Below are positions 43,938-52,615 of a stretch of 64,000 nt of DNA, in pieces (position 1 is the first letter of the stretch; each line of letters starts with the position of its first letter). The translations under genes and the position numbers were made by a program. The notes below the pieces were generated by a model. The model was not told where the DNA came from and made no database searches. It was given only the letters and a program-made list of their open reading frames with translations. The stretch comes from Aldehydirespirator sp965200005 (lineage in GTDB: Bacteria; Actinomycetota; Acidimicrobiia; Acidimicrobiales; Aldehydirespiratoraceae). Location: positions 2,914,001 to 2,978,000 of the forward strand of contig OZ241331.1 of the NCBI GenBank assembly GCA_965200005.1, read 5' to 3'.

Positions 43938-46358
43938 GTGATCGCGGAGTCGCTCGCCGGTAGGCGTATCGGCATTACCGGCGCTACCGGGTTCCTCGGC
44001 ACCGCGCTAACTGAGCGGCTGTTGCGCTGCGTTCCAGATTGTGAACTCGTGCTGCTTGTGCGACCGGGCCGGCGTGGTGCCGAGTGGCGAGTGAAACGTG
44101 ACGTGTTGCGAAACGACGCATTCGCGCGCCTACGCGAACAACACAGCCCCCAAGCCGGCGCTGCGACCGGCGAAACCGCAGAGACGTTCGAAGAGATGAC
44201 CGCCAGACGTGTGACTGCGGTCGCTGGAGACGTCGCAGTTGACGGGCTGAACCTCGATGACGCAGGCAGGCAAGCCCTCTCAGGCTGTGAGATCGTGATC
44301 CACGCCGCCGCAACCGTGAACTTCGATTCAGCGCTGGACGACGCCGTCGAAGTGAACCTGCTGGGCCCGAGCCGTGTGGCCGCTGCCCTGCGTGATGTCG
44401 GCGCCAAGGCCCACCTGGTCGCAGTCTCAACTTGTTACGTCGCCGGTAGCCACAAGGGAGCAGCACCCGAGCAGCTAGTCGACGATTCGCCGTTCTTCAC
44501 CGATGTTGACTGGCGTGCGGAGGTGCGCAGCGCCCGCCAGGCACGCCGTGACGCCGAGCAGGAGAGCCGTGGGGGTGAGCGCCTAAAGGCACTCGGCAAG
44601 CAAGCCCGTCGCGAACTCGGAGCCGCCGGCATACCCGCTCTGTCTCACAAGGTTGAGATGTTGCGGCGACGCTGGGTCGATCACCAGCTAACCCAGCGAG
44701 GGCGGGCGCGGGCCGCGAGTCTGGGATTCCCTGACGCCTACGCCTACACGAAGGCACTAGGCGAGCGGGCGCTCGTGGAGACCCGCGGCAACATCGCGGT
44801 GAGCATCGTGCGGCCCTCAATCATCGAATCCGCACTGGCAGAGCCCTACCCGGGATGGATCCGGGGCTTCCGTATGGCAGAGCCAGTCATCGCCGCCTAC
44901 GCACGGGGCCTGCTCAAGGAGTTCCCAGGGGTGCCTGAGGGCATAATCGACGTGATCCCTGTGGATCTCGTGGTCGCCACGATCCTTGCGGTCGCAGCGA
45001 GAGGCCCACTCGCAGGACCCGATGTCACCCAGATCGCCAGCGGATCGATCAACCCACTTAAGTACGGCAAGCTGTTCGACCTGGTAAGTGGCTGGTTCAC
45101 CGATCATCCGGTCTATGACGAGCACAACCAGCCGATAGCCGTCCCGAGATGGTCGTTCCCTGGCCGTGGCAGGGTCGCCCGACAGCTCGACCGGGCCAGA
45201 AAGTCGCTTGAATCAGCGGAGCGGGTACTGTCGCTGCTACCGCTCCGAGGACGCCATGCGGTGATGGGCGCCAGCCTGGAGGAGCGCCGCCTCCAACTTG
45301 AACGTGCCAGCGACTATGTCGAGCTTTATGGCGCTTATGCCGAGTGCGAAGCCATCTATGGGCTCGATCGGCTACTGGAGTTGTGGGGCTCCCTCGACCC
45401 AACCGACCGGGAGAGGTTTTGCTTCGATCCAAGGGTCGTGGATTGGCAGCACTATGTGCATCAGATCCACCTGCCTTCGATGGTCGAGCAGGCGCGCCTC
45501 AAGATGTCTCCGAGCAGACGTTCACGGGGAGCTTCACGCTCGGTTCGACTCCGTAAACAGGTTCTCGCACCCGAGCGGCACCTGGCAGTCTTCGATCTTG
45601 AAAACACCCTGATCGCATCGAACGTGGTCGCAAGCTACGCCTGGCTCGCCACCCGGGACATGGATGACATCGACAGGCTGCGATTCGCAGTTCGTACCCT
45701 CGCCGAGGCACCCCGCCTCCTAGCGCTAGATCGCCGTGACCGCAGCGACTTCCTGCGTTACTTCTATAGACGCTTTGCCGGAGCAAACACGGCCCGCATC
45801 GACACCGACTGCCGCGAGATGCTCAGCGACCTGATCCTGACGAAGTCGTTCCCTCAAGGCGTGCGCCGGGTGCGCCAGCACCGCCAGGCCGGACACCGCA
45901 CCCTGCTAATTACTGGAGCTTTGGATTTTGTGGTTGAACCATTACGCCCCCTGTTTGATCACATAATTGCTGCCGAGATGGGATCGAAGAAGGGCTACTA
46001 CGACGGCCGGCTCACGGCGGTGCCCCCAACAGGTGAAGCCCGCTACCAGACCCTGGTCGACTTCGCGCAAGAACATGACGTGGACCTGCATGAGTCGGTT
46101 GCCTACGCGGACAGCACTTCTGATCTGCCGATGCTTGACGCTGTGGGGTTCCCGGTGGCTGTCAATCCTGAAACCAAATTGGCGGCTCTTGCGAGACGCC
46201 GTGGTTGGCTGATCGAACAGTGGGCAACTAGCGCGGGCGCCCCACCCAAACGACTGCCAATGGCACCACGGGAACCCCTCGACAGCCTCGTACCCGACGA
46301 CAGCCTTGCACCCCTCGATGATCTGGTACCCCACGACAACCTTGTCAGGTCGGCGTAA
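43938..46358 (+). CDS. Fatty acyl-CoA reductase fused to a HAD-IB phosphatase
   Basis: An 806-residue two-domain protein. Residues 1-400 form an NAD-binding reductase of the male-sterility/FAR type: GATGFLGTALTERLL at the N-terminus, VSTCYVAGSHKGA, and the catalytic YAYTKALGE. After a helical linker, residues 540-760 are a HAD-IB domain: FDLENTLIASN (DxxxT, nucleophile Asp with Glu in place of the second Asp), LLITGALDFV and YADSTSDLPMLDAVG. The C-terminal tail has short repeats (DSLVPDDSLAPLDDLVP). It overlaps the next gene by one base. It may reduce an acyl-CoA to fatty alcohol and dephosphorylate a lipid intermediate; the reaction is not established. Confidence 0.75.
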   Translation: MIAESLAGRRIGITGATGFLGTALTERLLRCVPDCELVLLVRPGRRGAEWRVKRDVLRNDAFARLREQHSPQAGAATGETAETFEEMTARRVTAVAGDVAVDGLNLDDAGRQALSGCEIVIHAAATVNFDSALDDAVEVNLLGPSRVAAALRDVGAKAHLVAVSTCYVAGSHKGAAPEQLVDDSPFFTDVDWRAEVRSARQARRDAEQESRGGERLKALGKQARRELGAAGIPALSHKVEMLRRRWVDHQLTQRGRARAASLGFPDAYAYTKALGERALVETRGNIAVSIVRPSIIESALAEPYPGWIRGFRMAEPVIAAYARGLLKEFPGVPEGIIDVIPVDLVVATILAVAARGPLAGPDVTQIASGSINPLKYGKLFDLVSGWFTDHPVYDEHNQPIAVPRWSFPGRGRVARQLDRARKSLESAERVLSLLPLRGRHAVMGASLEERRLQLERASDYVELYGAYAECEAIYGLDRLLELWGSLDPTDRERFCFDPRVVDWQHYVHQIHLPSMVEQARLKMSPSRRSRGASRSVRLRKQVLAPERHLAVFDLENTLIASNVVASYAWLATRDMDDIDRLRFAVRTLAEAPRLLALDRRDRSDFLRYFYRRFAGANTARIDTDCREMLSDLILTKSFPQGVRRVRQHRQAGHRTLLITGALDFVVEPLRPLFDHIIAAEMGSKKGYYDGRLTAVPPTGEARYQTLVDFAQEHDVDLHESVAYADSTSDLPMLDAVGFPVAVNPETKLAALARRRGWLIEQWATSAGAPPKRLPMAPREPLDSLVPDDSLAPLDDLVPHDNLVRSA

Positions 46359-47974
46359 TGGCCTCGTCTCGGACACGTAAAGCCCCAAGACCGGGGCTGG
46401 TTCTTGATGTTGATCGTTCGACCCCTCCAATCCTGTTCCATCACGGTGAGGGCTTCCGTCTAGAGCGTCTACCGGCTGGTCGCAGCCGTGTGATCTATCC
46501 CGCGGAACCGCTGGCAGGGCTCAAAGACCCCGACGAGGAGATCCGGCAGGCACTGCTCAACCCGCTTGATGATGATCCCCTGCCAACCCTGTTGCGGCCG
46601 GGCATGAAACTGACGATCGCATTTGACGATCTATCGCTACCACTGCCGCCGATGCGCCAGCCAGACGTCCGCCAGGGGGTAATGGAACAGGTGCTGGACA
46701 TGGCCGCGGCAGCCGGGGTGGACGATGTGCATCTAATTGCAGCGCTAGCCCTGCATCGCCGCATGACCTCGGTGGAGTTGCGCCACGCCTTGGGGCAGCG
46801 GGTCTATGACGCATTCGCACCCCAGGGGGCTCTCTACAACCACGACGCCGAGGATCGCGACAACATGGTGGTTCTGGGGAGGACTCGCCATGACGAGTTA
46901 GTGACGATGAACCGGCGAGCCGCAGAGAGCGATCTGCTGATTTACGTCAACATCAACCTCGTGTCAATGGATGGTGGCTGGAAGTCCACTGCTACCGGGC
47001 TCGCCGACTACCGGTCGTTGCGACATCACCACAACGTCGACACCATGCTGAACTCCCGCTCGTTCATGGATCGACATCGCTCAGAGCTGCATCACTCGAA
47101 CTGGCGCCAAGGCGAGGTCATCAAAAAGAACGGCCCTCGCATCTTCCAGATCGAAACCACAGTCAACAACAACACTTTTGGTCGTAGCGGCCCGCTGCGG
47201 ATGTTGCAGAAGCGTGAGTGGGAGTGGAGCGCCTCCGAGCGTGCCAGCTTCATCGCCATGCAGGCTGGTCTCAAGGCCATGCCACGAAGCACTACACGCA
47301 AGGTGTTCAATTCCTGGCTTGCCCCCTATGAGATGACATCAGTGCAAGCAGGCGACGTCGAAGCGGTGCATCGACGGACGACAGCCAACGTTTTGGATCA
47401 GCATCTTGTTCCTGTTGAAGGTCAGACAGATGTTCTCACCATGGGTCTGCCCTACATTTGCCCATACAACGTCAATTCGGTGATGAACCCGATCCTGGTG
47501 ATGTGTCTGGGTTTGGGGTATTTCTTCAACTTGTATCGAGGCAAGCCGCTGGTGCGTGAGGGTGGCGTGGTGATCATGAGCCATCCGACGGACTGGGAGT
47601 TTCACCCGGTTCATCATCCGAGCTACATCGACTTCTTTGAGCAGGTGCTGAGCACCACTACCAATCCCAGCGAGATCGAATCCAAGTTCGAGGAACAGTT
47701 CGCTTACGACGAGTGGTACATCCACCTGTACCGCAACAGTTACGCCTACCACGGCGTGCATCCCTTCTACATGTGGTATTGGGGCGCTCATGCACTGCAC
47801 TGGCTAGGCCGGGTGATCATCGTGGGGGGCGACCAGCGAGCGGTGCGACGCCTGGGATTTCAGCCTGCTTCTACCCTCTCAGATGCTCTTGAGATGGCTA
47901 GTGATGTGGTCGGATCGTCCCCGACCATTACTCACATTCACAACCCGCCAATCCTGATGGCCGACGTTACGTGA
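46358..47974 (+). CDS. DUF2088 (LarA-like) domain protein
   Basis: A 538-residue protein. The N-terminal region (LTIAFDDLSLPLPPMRQPDVR, then AAGVDDVHLIAALALHRRMT) matches the DUF2088/LarA N-terminal domain of lactate-racemase-like proteins. A His cluster follows (YRSLRHHHNVDTM), but the C-terminal half (CPYNVNSVMNPILVMCLGLGYFFNLYRG) does not look like a nickel racemase, and no pincer-cofactor Lys can be identified here. ATG overlaps the preceding TAA (TAATG). The function is unknown; its place between a fatty-acyl reductase and an acyltransferase suggests lipid chemistry. Confidence 0.65.
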   Translation: MASSRTRKAPRPGLVLDVDRSTPPILFHHGEGFRLERLPAGRSRVIYPAEPLAGLKDPDEEIRQALLNPLDDDPLPTLLRPGMKLTIAFDDLSLPLPPMRQPDVRQGVMEQVLDMAAAAGVDDVHLIAALALHRRMTSVELRHALGQRVYDAFAPQGALYNHDAEDRDNMVVLGRTRHDELVTMNRRAAESDLLIYVNINLVSMDGGWKSTATGLADYRSLRHHHNVDTMLNSRSFMDRHRSELHHSNWRQGEVIKKNGPRIFQIETTVNNNTFGRSGPLRMLQKREWEWSASERASFIAMQAGLKAMPRSTTRKVFNSWLAPYEMTSVQAGDVEAVHRRTTANVLDQHLVPVEGQTDVLTMGLPYICPYNVNSVMNPILVMCLGLGYFFNLYRGKPLVREGGVVIMSHPTDWEFHPVHHPSYIDFFEQVLSTTTNPSEIESKFEEQFAYDEWYIHLYRNSYAYHGVHPFYMWYWGAHALHWLGRVIIVGGDQRAVRRLGFQPASTLSDALEMASDVVGSSPTITHIHNPPILMADVT

Positions 47975-48011
47975 GCTTGGTCTATTGGGCTTAGCGCACG
48001 ACCTTGGACTG

Positions 48012-48935
48012 ATGAAGTTGCGGCGTCACTTGCCGTCGCCTACCCGTGCGTGGCGTTCGCGTTCGTTCCCGCTGCGAGCACCCACGGTTCCCGGTGGAAT
48101 CGAACAACTCGACATCCCGAGCCGTACCGGAGCGAATTTCGAGACTGAGTGGGCCCGTACCTGGGGGGCACGGATGATTCGTGCGGCCGCCATCGAAGGG
48201 CCGATGCGTGCCATGGTCGGCGTGCTGGCGTCACCCACTCGAAACGGCACTGACCGGATGGTCGGACTTAAGGGCCCTGTGATCTTTGTGGCCAATCACC
48301 ACAGCCACCTTGATACGCCGCTGCTGTTGACGTCGATCCCCGAACCCTGGCGTCACCGAGTCGCTGTGGGGGCTGCAGCCGACTATTTCTTCGGATCACG
48401 GCTCGCAGGCGCCACAGCCGCATTGATCATGGGCGCTGTGCCGATCGAGCGCGCTCGGGTGGGGCGCCGCTCGGCGGACATGGCGGCGGGACTGCTCGAT
48501 GACGGCTGGAGTCTGCTGATTTATCCGGAAGGTGGTCGCAGCAAAGATGGCTGGGGACAACCCTTTCGAGGCGGCGCGGCCTACCTGGCACTGCGCTGCG
48601 GCACACCGGTAGTGCCAATTCACATCCGGGGCACCGGAGCGATCCTGCGCAAGGGCGCATCTGTACCCAAGCCAGCAGAAACAACGGTCACGTTCGGCTC
48701 ACCGCTGCGCCCCGCCCATCGCGAGCGAGCCGCTCGATTCGCTACCCGGATCGAAGCCGCAGTTACGGCACTAGCAGATGAGTCCGTCACCGACTGGTAC
48801 TCCGCACGTCGGCGCGCTCACGCAGGTCGCAGCGGAACGCTGGTGGGCCCCGATTCCACGCAGTGGCGGCGCAAATGGGCCCTAGGCTCCAACTCACGCA
48901 AAAGCAAGCGCTCGCCACGCTGGCCCAAGCCCTAG
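48012..48935 (+). CDS. 1-acyl-sn-glycerol-3-phosphate acyltransferase (PlsC type)
   Basis: A 307-residue acyltransferase. Motif I NHHSHLDT (HX4D) and motif III YPEGGRS are present, with VPIHIRGTGAIL as motif IV. ATG at 48012 is preferred to a TTG at 47985 with no ribosome site; neither start is well supported. It ends the three-gene group beginning at 43938 and is 37 bases from the preceding stop. Presumably it acylates glycerol phosphate, or another hydroxyl acceptor, at the inner membrane. Confidence 0.8.
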   Translation: MKLRRHLPSPTRAWRSRSFPLRAPTVPGGIEQLDIPSRTGANFETEWARTWGARMIRAAAIEGPMRAMVGVLASPTRNGTDRMVGLKGPVIFVANHHSHLDTPLLLTSIPEPWRHRVAVGAAADYFFGSRLAGATAALIMGAVPIERARVGRRSADMAAGLLDDGWSLLIYPEGGRSKDGWGQPFRGGAAYLALRCGTPVVPIHIRGTGAILRKGASVPKPAETTVTFGSPLRPAHRERAARFATRIEAAVTALADESVTDWYSARRRAHAGRSGTLVGPDSTQWRRKWALGSNSRKSKRSPRWPKP

Positions 48936-48940
48936 CAGCC

Positions 48941-48976
48941 GAGGCCTAGACAAGAGCCGAGCCCTAGACAAGAGCG
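48941..48976. repeat. Two tandem 18-bp units after plsC
   Basis: GAGGCCTAGACAAGAGCC is followed by GAGCCCTAGACAAGAGCG, an 18-bp tandem pair with two differences, in the short gap before the aconitase gene. Confidence 0.75.
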
Positions 48977-49011
48977 GCCTAAGGCACAGCACCTTACGTA
49001 GGCTTGCCGTC

Positions 49012-51312
49012 ATGGTCGAGTCTTCACGCACGCCCACAGAGCTAGTAGCCGGTGTCTATAGCCGCCTTGAGAACAACGTCGAGCAGAGCCGCAAGCGCTT
49101 CGGCAGACCGCTAACGCTGGCGGAAAAGGTGCTCGTTAACCACCTCGATCCGGCAAGCGACCCTGTGCCTCGCCGGGGCGACAGCTACGTCGATCTGCAT
49201 CCCGATCGAGTCGCGCTGCAGGACGCCACGGCACAGATGGCCTGGCTGCAGTTCATGACTGCGGGTCTCGACCGGGTACATGTTCCCACCACCACTCACT
49301 GCGATCACTTGATCACAGCGCGCACCAATGCCAGACGTGACCTGCTTGCCGCCCTAGATGGCAATGACGAGGTGTATGACTTCCTCAGCAGTGTCTGCGC
49401 TCGCTACGGTGCTGGTTTCTGGGAGCCGGGTAGCGGCATCATCCATCAGGTTGTGCTGGAGAACTACGCCTTCCCGGGCGGGATGATGATCGGCACCGAC
49501 AGCCACTCCCCCAATGCTGGGGGACTCGCCATGGTCGCTGTGGGGGTCGGCGGCGCCGATGCGGTGGATGTGATGACCGGATCCGGTTGGAATGTGCGCT
49601 GGCCGACCCTGATTGGAGTCCGCCTCACGGGACGGCTCAACGGTTGGAGCGCCCCCAAAGATGTGATCTTGAAGGTCGCTGAAATCCTCACGGTTTCGGG
49701 GGGCACGGGCTCGATCGTCGAGTACTTCGGGCCCGGTGCACGCTCGCTGAGCGCCACGGGTAAGGCAACGATCTGCAACATGGGTGCTGAGATCGGCGCT
49801 ACTACCTCGATCTTTGGCTACGACGATTCGATGGAGCGTTACCTGCGTGCTACGGGCCGTTCCGATGTTGCTGACCTTGCTGAGCGTGTGTCGGACAATT
49901 TGCGTGGCGATCCCGAGACCGAAGCCGATCCCACAAGTTTCTTTGACCGTGTGATCGAGATCGATCTTGACACTCTTGGCCCCCACATCAACGGCCCACA
50001 TACGCCTGATCTGGCCCGCCCGGTGTCACAGCTTGGGGCCGAAGCAGACCGAAGCGGTTGGCCAACCGACATCAGTGCCGCTCTGATTGGCAGCTGCACG
50101 AACTCTTCATATGAGGACATCACCCGGGCTGCGTCGATTGCACGTGACGCTGCTTCTAAGGGCCTGCAAGCACGCACTCAGCTTCTGGTGACCCCTGGAT
50201 CAGAGCAGATCCGTGCCACGATCGTGCGCGACGGCTTGATGGCAGATTTCGAAGCACTTGGCGCGACAGTGCTCGCAAACGCTTGCGGGCCTTGTATCGG
50301 TCAATGGGATCGCTCGGGTGACCCCACCCACACCCCCGGTCAGCCCAATGTGATCGTTACGTCCTACAACCGCAACTTCCCGAAACGCAACGACGGCGAC
50401 GCTGCCACGCTTGCCTTTGTGACCTCCCCCGAAACCGTCATCGCGCTTGCCTTAGCAGGAACGGTCGACTTCGACCCGGTCACCGACACGCTGACCGACA
50501 GCGAAGGTCACAACGTGTCACTGGCAGAGCCTGAAGGGATTGAGTTGCCCCCCGATGGTTTCGACTCGGGCAACAACAAGTTCGTGGCAGCACCCACTGA
50601 TGGCAGTCACGTGCCAGTGTCGGTTTCGCCCTCATCGCAGCGGCTGCAACTGCTGGAGCCGTTTGCCCCCTGGGATGGCAACGACTTTGAGGACTTGCTG
50701 GTCATCGCCAAAGCCAAGGGCAAATGCACGACCGATCACATCTCCGCGGCAGGTCCGTGGCTGCGCTACCGGGGGCACCTCGAGAACATCTCCGGCAACC
50801 TCTATCTGGGTGTGGTCAACGCCTTCGGTGACGGCGATTACGCGGTCGGGCATGGCAAGAACCAGTTGACAGGCAATGTTGAGTCGTTGCCCGACATCGC
50901 ACGCGCATATCACGAGGCACAACAGCGTTGGGTGTTCATCGGCGACGCCAACACCGGCGAAGGATCAAGCCGGGAGCATGCTGCCATGGAACCGAGATTC
51001 CGGGGTTGCGCCCTAGCCCTGTCTCGTAGCTTCGCTCGCATTCATGAGACCAACCTCAAAAAGCAAGGTGTGTTGGCTCTCACATTTGCCGATCCTGATG
51101 ACTATGAACGCATCGGTGAGAACGACCGCATCGCCGTTCGTGGGCTCGACGAGCTTGCGCCAGGGCGACCAGTGCGGGTCGAGGTAACGCCCCCCGATGC
51201 TGACACCTGGGCCTTTGAGGGGATCCACACGCTCAGCCGCAAGCAGATCGAGTGGTTCTATGCGGGGAGCGCGCTCAATATCATCCGCCGCGAAGCTGCC
51301 GCAGCAGGTTGA
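49012..51312 (+). CDS. acn: Aconitate hydratase, mitochondrial type
   Basis: Interconverts citrate and isocitrate in the TCA cycle. The length is 766 residues, the mitochondrial class (about 750-780), where most actinobacteria have a 900-residue AcnA. The [4Fe-4S] cysteines are in IGSCTNSSYEDI and NACGPCIGQWDRSG, followed by VTSYNRNFPKRNDGDA. The swivel domain ends in GEGSSREHAAMEPRFRGCALALSRSFARIHE. ATG 49012 is the first in-frame start. A perfect 11-bp hairpin follows 92 bases after the stop. Confidence 0.93.
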   Translation: MVESSRTPTELVAGVYSRLENNVEQSRKRFGRPLTLAEKVLVNHLDPASDPVPRRGDSYVDLHPDRVALQDATAQMAWLQFMTAGLDRVHVPTTTHCDHLITARTNARRDLLAALDGNDEVYDFLSSVCARYGAGFWEPGSGIIHQVVLENYAFPGGMMIGTDSHSPNAGGLAMVAVGVGGADAVDVMTGSGWNVRWPTLIGVRLTGRLNGWSAPKDVILKVAEILTVSGGTGSIVEYFGPGARSLSATGKATICNMGAEIGATTSIFGYDDSMERYLRATGRSDVADLAERVSDNLRGDPETEADPTSFFDRVIEIDLDTLGPHINGPHTPDLARPVSQLGAEADRSGWPTDISAALIGSCTNSSYEDITRAASIARDAASKGLQARTQLLVTPGSEQIRATIVRDGLMADFEALGATVLANACGPCIGQWDRSGDPTHTPGQPNVIVTSYNRNFPKRNDGDAATLAFVTSPETVIALALAGTVDFDPVTDTLTDSEGHNVSLAEPEGIELPPDGFDSGNNKFVAAPTDGSHVPVSVSPSSQRLQLLEPFAPWDGNDFEDLLVIAKAKGKCTTDHISAAGPWLRYRGHLENISGNLYLGVVNAFGDGDYAVGHGKNQLTGNVESLPDIARAYHEAQQRWVFIGDANTGEGSSREHAAMEPRFRGCALALSRSFARIHETNLKKQGVLALTFADPDDYERIGENDRIAVRGLDELAPGRPVRVEVTPPDADTWAFEGIHTLSRKQIEWFYAGSALNIIRREAAAAG

Positions 51313-51404
51313 TGCCAAGAACAAGAACACTCAAGACCGTGGTGTACGGGCCAAACACCGAGATCACGCCAAAGCGGTTCACCGCGGGGCAAAAGAAATG
51401 GAGA

Positions 51405-51434
51405 AGCGGCTGATCCGGGGGACGATCAGCCGCT
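51405..51434 (+). terminator. Strong hairpin downstream of the aconitase gene
   Basis: AGCGGCTGATC and GATCAGCCGCT form a perfect 11-bp stem with an 8-base loop. A T-run (TTTTT) follows only about 20 bases on, so it is a stem-loop terminator candidate of imperfect type. Confidence 0.6.
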
Positions 51435-51583
51435 CCATAACACTTGAGCGATCGGTTTTTGGGGGAAGGTTGCCCAAGCTGAGTTCGGCGATTCGCAGCG
51501 CTGGAGGAAGCGCGTTTGCTTCGGACCGAACATCGGCAAATGTAGCAGTGGGCTCGCGACTCCTGAGCATCGCTGTGACAGTT

Positions 51584-51616
51584 TATAATGATACGAACTA
51601 TCGTTTTGTGCGATAG
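51584..51616 (+). promoter_or_regulatory. LysR-gene promoter with inverted repeat
   Basis: A consensus -10 TATAAT at 51584-51589 is followed by CTATCG at 51598 and CGATAG at 51611, a perfect 6-bp dyad with a 7-base spacer, about 30 bases before the GTG start. No consensus -35 is seen. A LysR or repressor operator overlapping the start of transcription is likely. Confidence 0.5.
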
Positions 51617-51646
51617 CTGGATGCGTCGCAAGCTAGCCTAGGGCTC

Positions 51647-52615
51647 GTGGATCTGCGTCAGCTAGACATCCTGGTTGCCGTAGCGGAGCATGCCAGCTTT
51701 TCGGCCGCGGCGCGAGCGCTGCACACAGTTCAATCAAATGTGTCGGCTCACATTGCCCGCCTTGAGCGTGAAGCAGGTGCCACGCTCATCGACCGCGCAA
51801 GGCGCAGTCTTACTCCCGAAGGTCAACTCGTTGCCGAACGGGCTCGGCGTATCCAGCTCGAGCTGCAAGCAATCACCGATGACCTGGCATCCCTGCGATC
51901 CGACATTGCCGGTCGTGTCCGGCTAGGTGTGATCGGCACGACCGCCCGCTGGATCGTTCCCTTGATGCTCAACGAAGCCAGCCGGCAGCACCCTCGCCTC
52001 GAGGTGATCGTGGTTGATGCCACCACGTCATCGCTTGTGCCGCTGCTGGTTCAGAACCGTCTAGATCTTGCAATCGTGAACCTCCCGGTGTCCGATCCCG
52101 ACATCGAGACCGAGTCGTTGTTTCTCGAAGACCGGCTAGTGATCGCCCCTTCTGATCACCCACTGGCATCACGGGAGCGAGTTAGCCTCGACGAACTGTC
52201 AAGACACGAGATCTTGCTGCCTCCCAAAGGCACAGCCTTCAGGGACGAGATAGACGGTGATGCTCACCATGTCTCGGTGCAACTCCGAATCCGGGCCGAA
52301 GTCGACGGCTTGAGTCTGCTCGCCGCCCTGGCATTCTCGGGATTCGCTCCGGCACTGCTGCCCGCAACAGCTACCTATGGGGCGCCGCCTGGAGGATGGC
52401 GCAGTGTGGCCGTATCACAACTGCGGGCTCGCAGCGTCGGGCTCGCAACCAATCGCCGGGTTGCACCAGCGGCACCGCCACGTGCAGTAAGTGAGATCAT
52501 CAACAAGATCGTGCAATCTGAAGTACCGAGCCAGGCGCACCTGCACCCAACCACTGAGCAAGCCTTCGCGAGTGCCCCGCCGCATGCACCTGCCAACCTC
52601 GGAGGGCAGCAATGA
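51647..52615 (+). CDS. LysR-family transcriptional regulator
   Basis: A 322-residue regulator. The N-terminal helix-turn-helix is typical (MDLRQLDILVAVAEHASFSAAARALHTVQSNVSAHIARLE). The C-terminal effector-binding domain begins near GRVRLGVIGTTARWIVPLML. Starts with GTG, preceded at 30 bases by a palindrome that it could bind itself. Its stop overlaps the start of the carboxyltransferase gene (ATGA), so the two are co-translated. It sits between the aconitase and citrate synthase genes. An effector cannot be named. Confidence 0.87.
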   Translation: MDLRQLDILVAVAEHASFSAAARALHTVQSNVSAHIARLEREAGATLIDRARRSLTPEGQLVAERARRIQLELQAITDDLASLRSDIAGRVRLGVIGTTARWIVPLMLNEASRQHPRLEVIVVDATTSSLVPLLVQNRLDLAIVNLPVSDPDIETESLFLEDRLVIAPSDHPLASRERVSLDELSRHEILLPPKGTAFRDEIDGDAHHVSVQLRIRAEVDGLSLLAALAFSGFAPALLPATATYGAPPGGWRSVAVSQLRARSVGLATNRRVAPAAPPRAVSEIINKIVQSEVPSQAHLHPTTEQAFASAPPHAPANLGGQQ

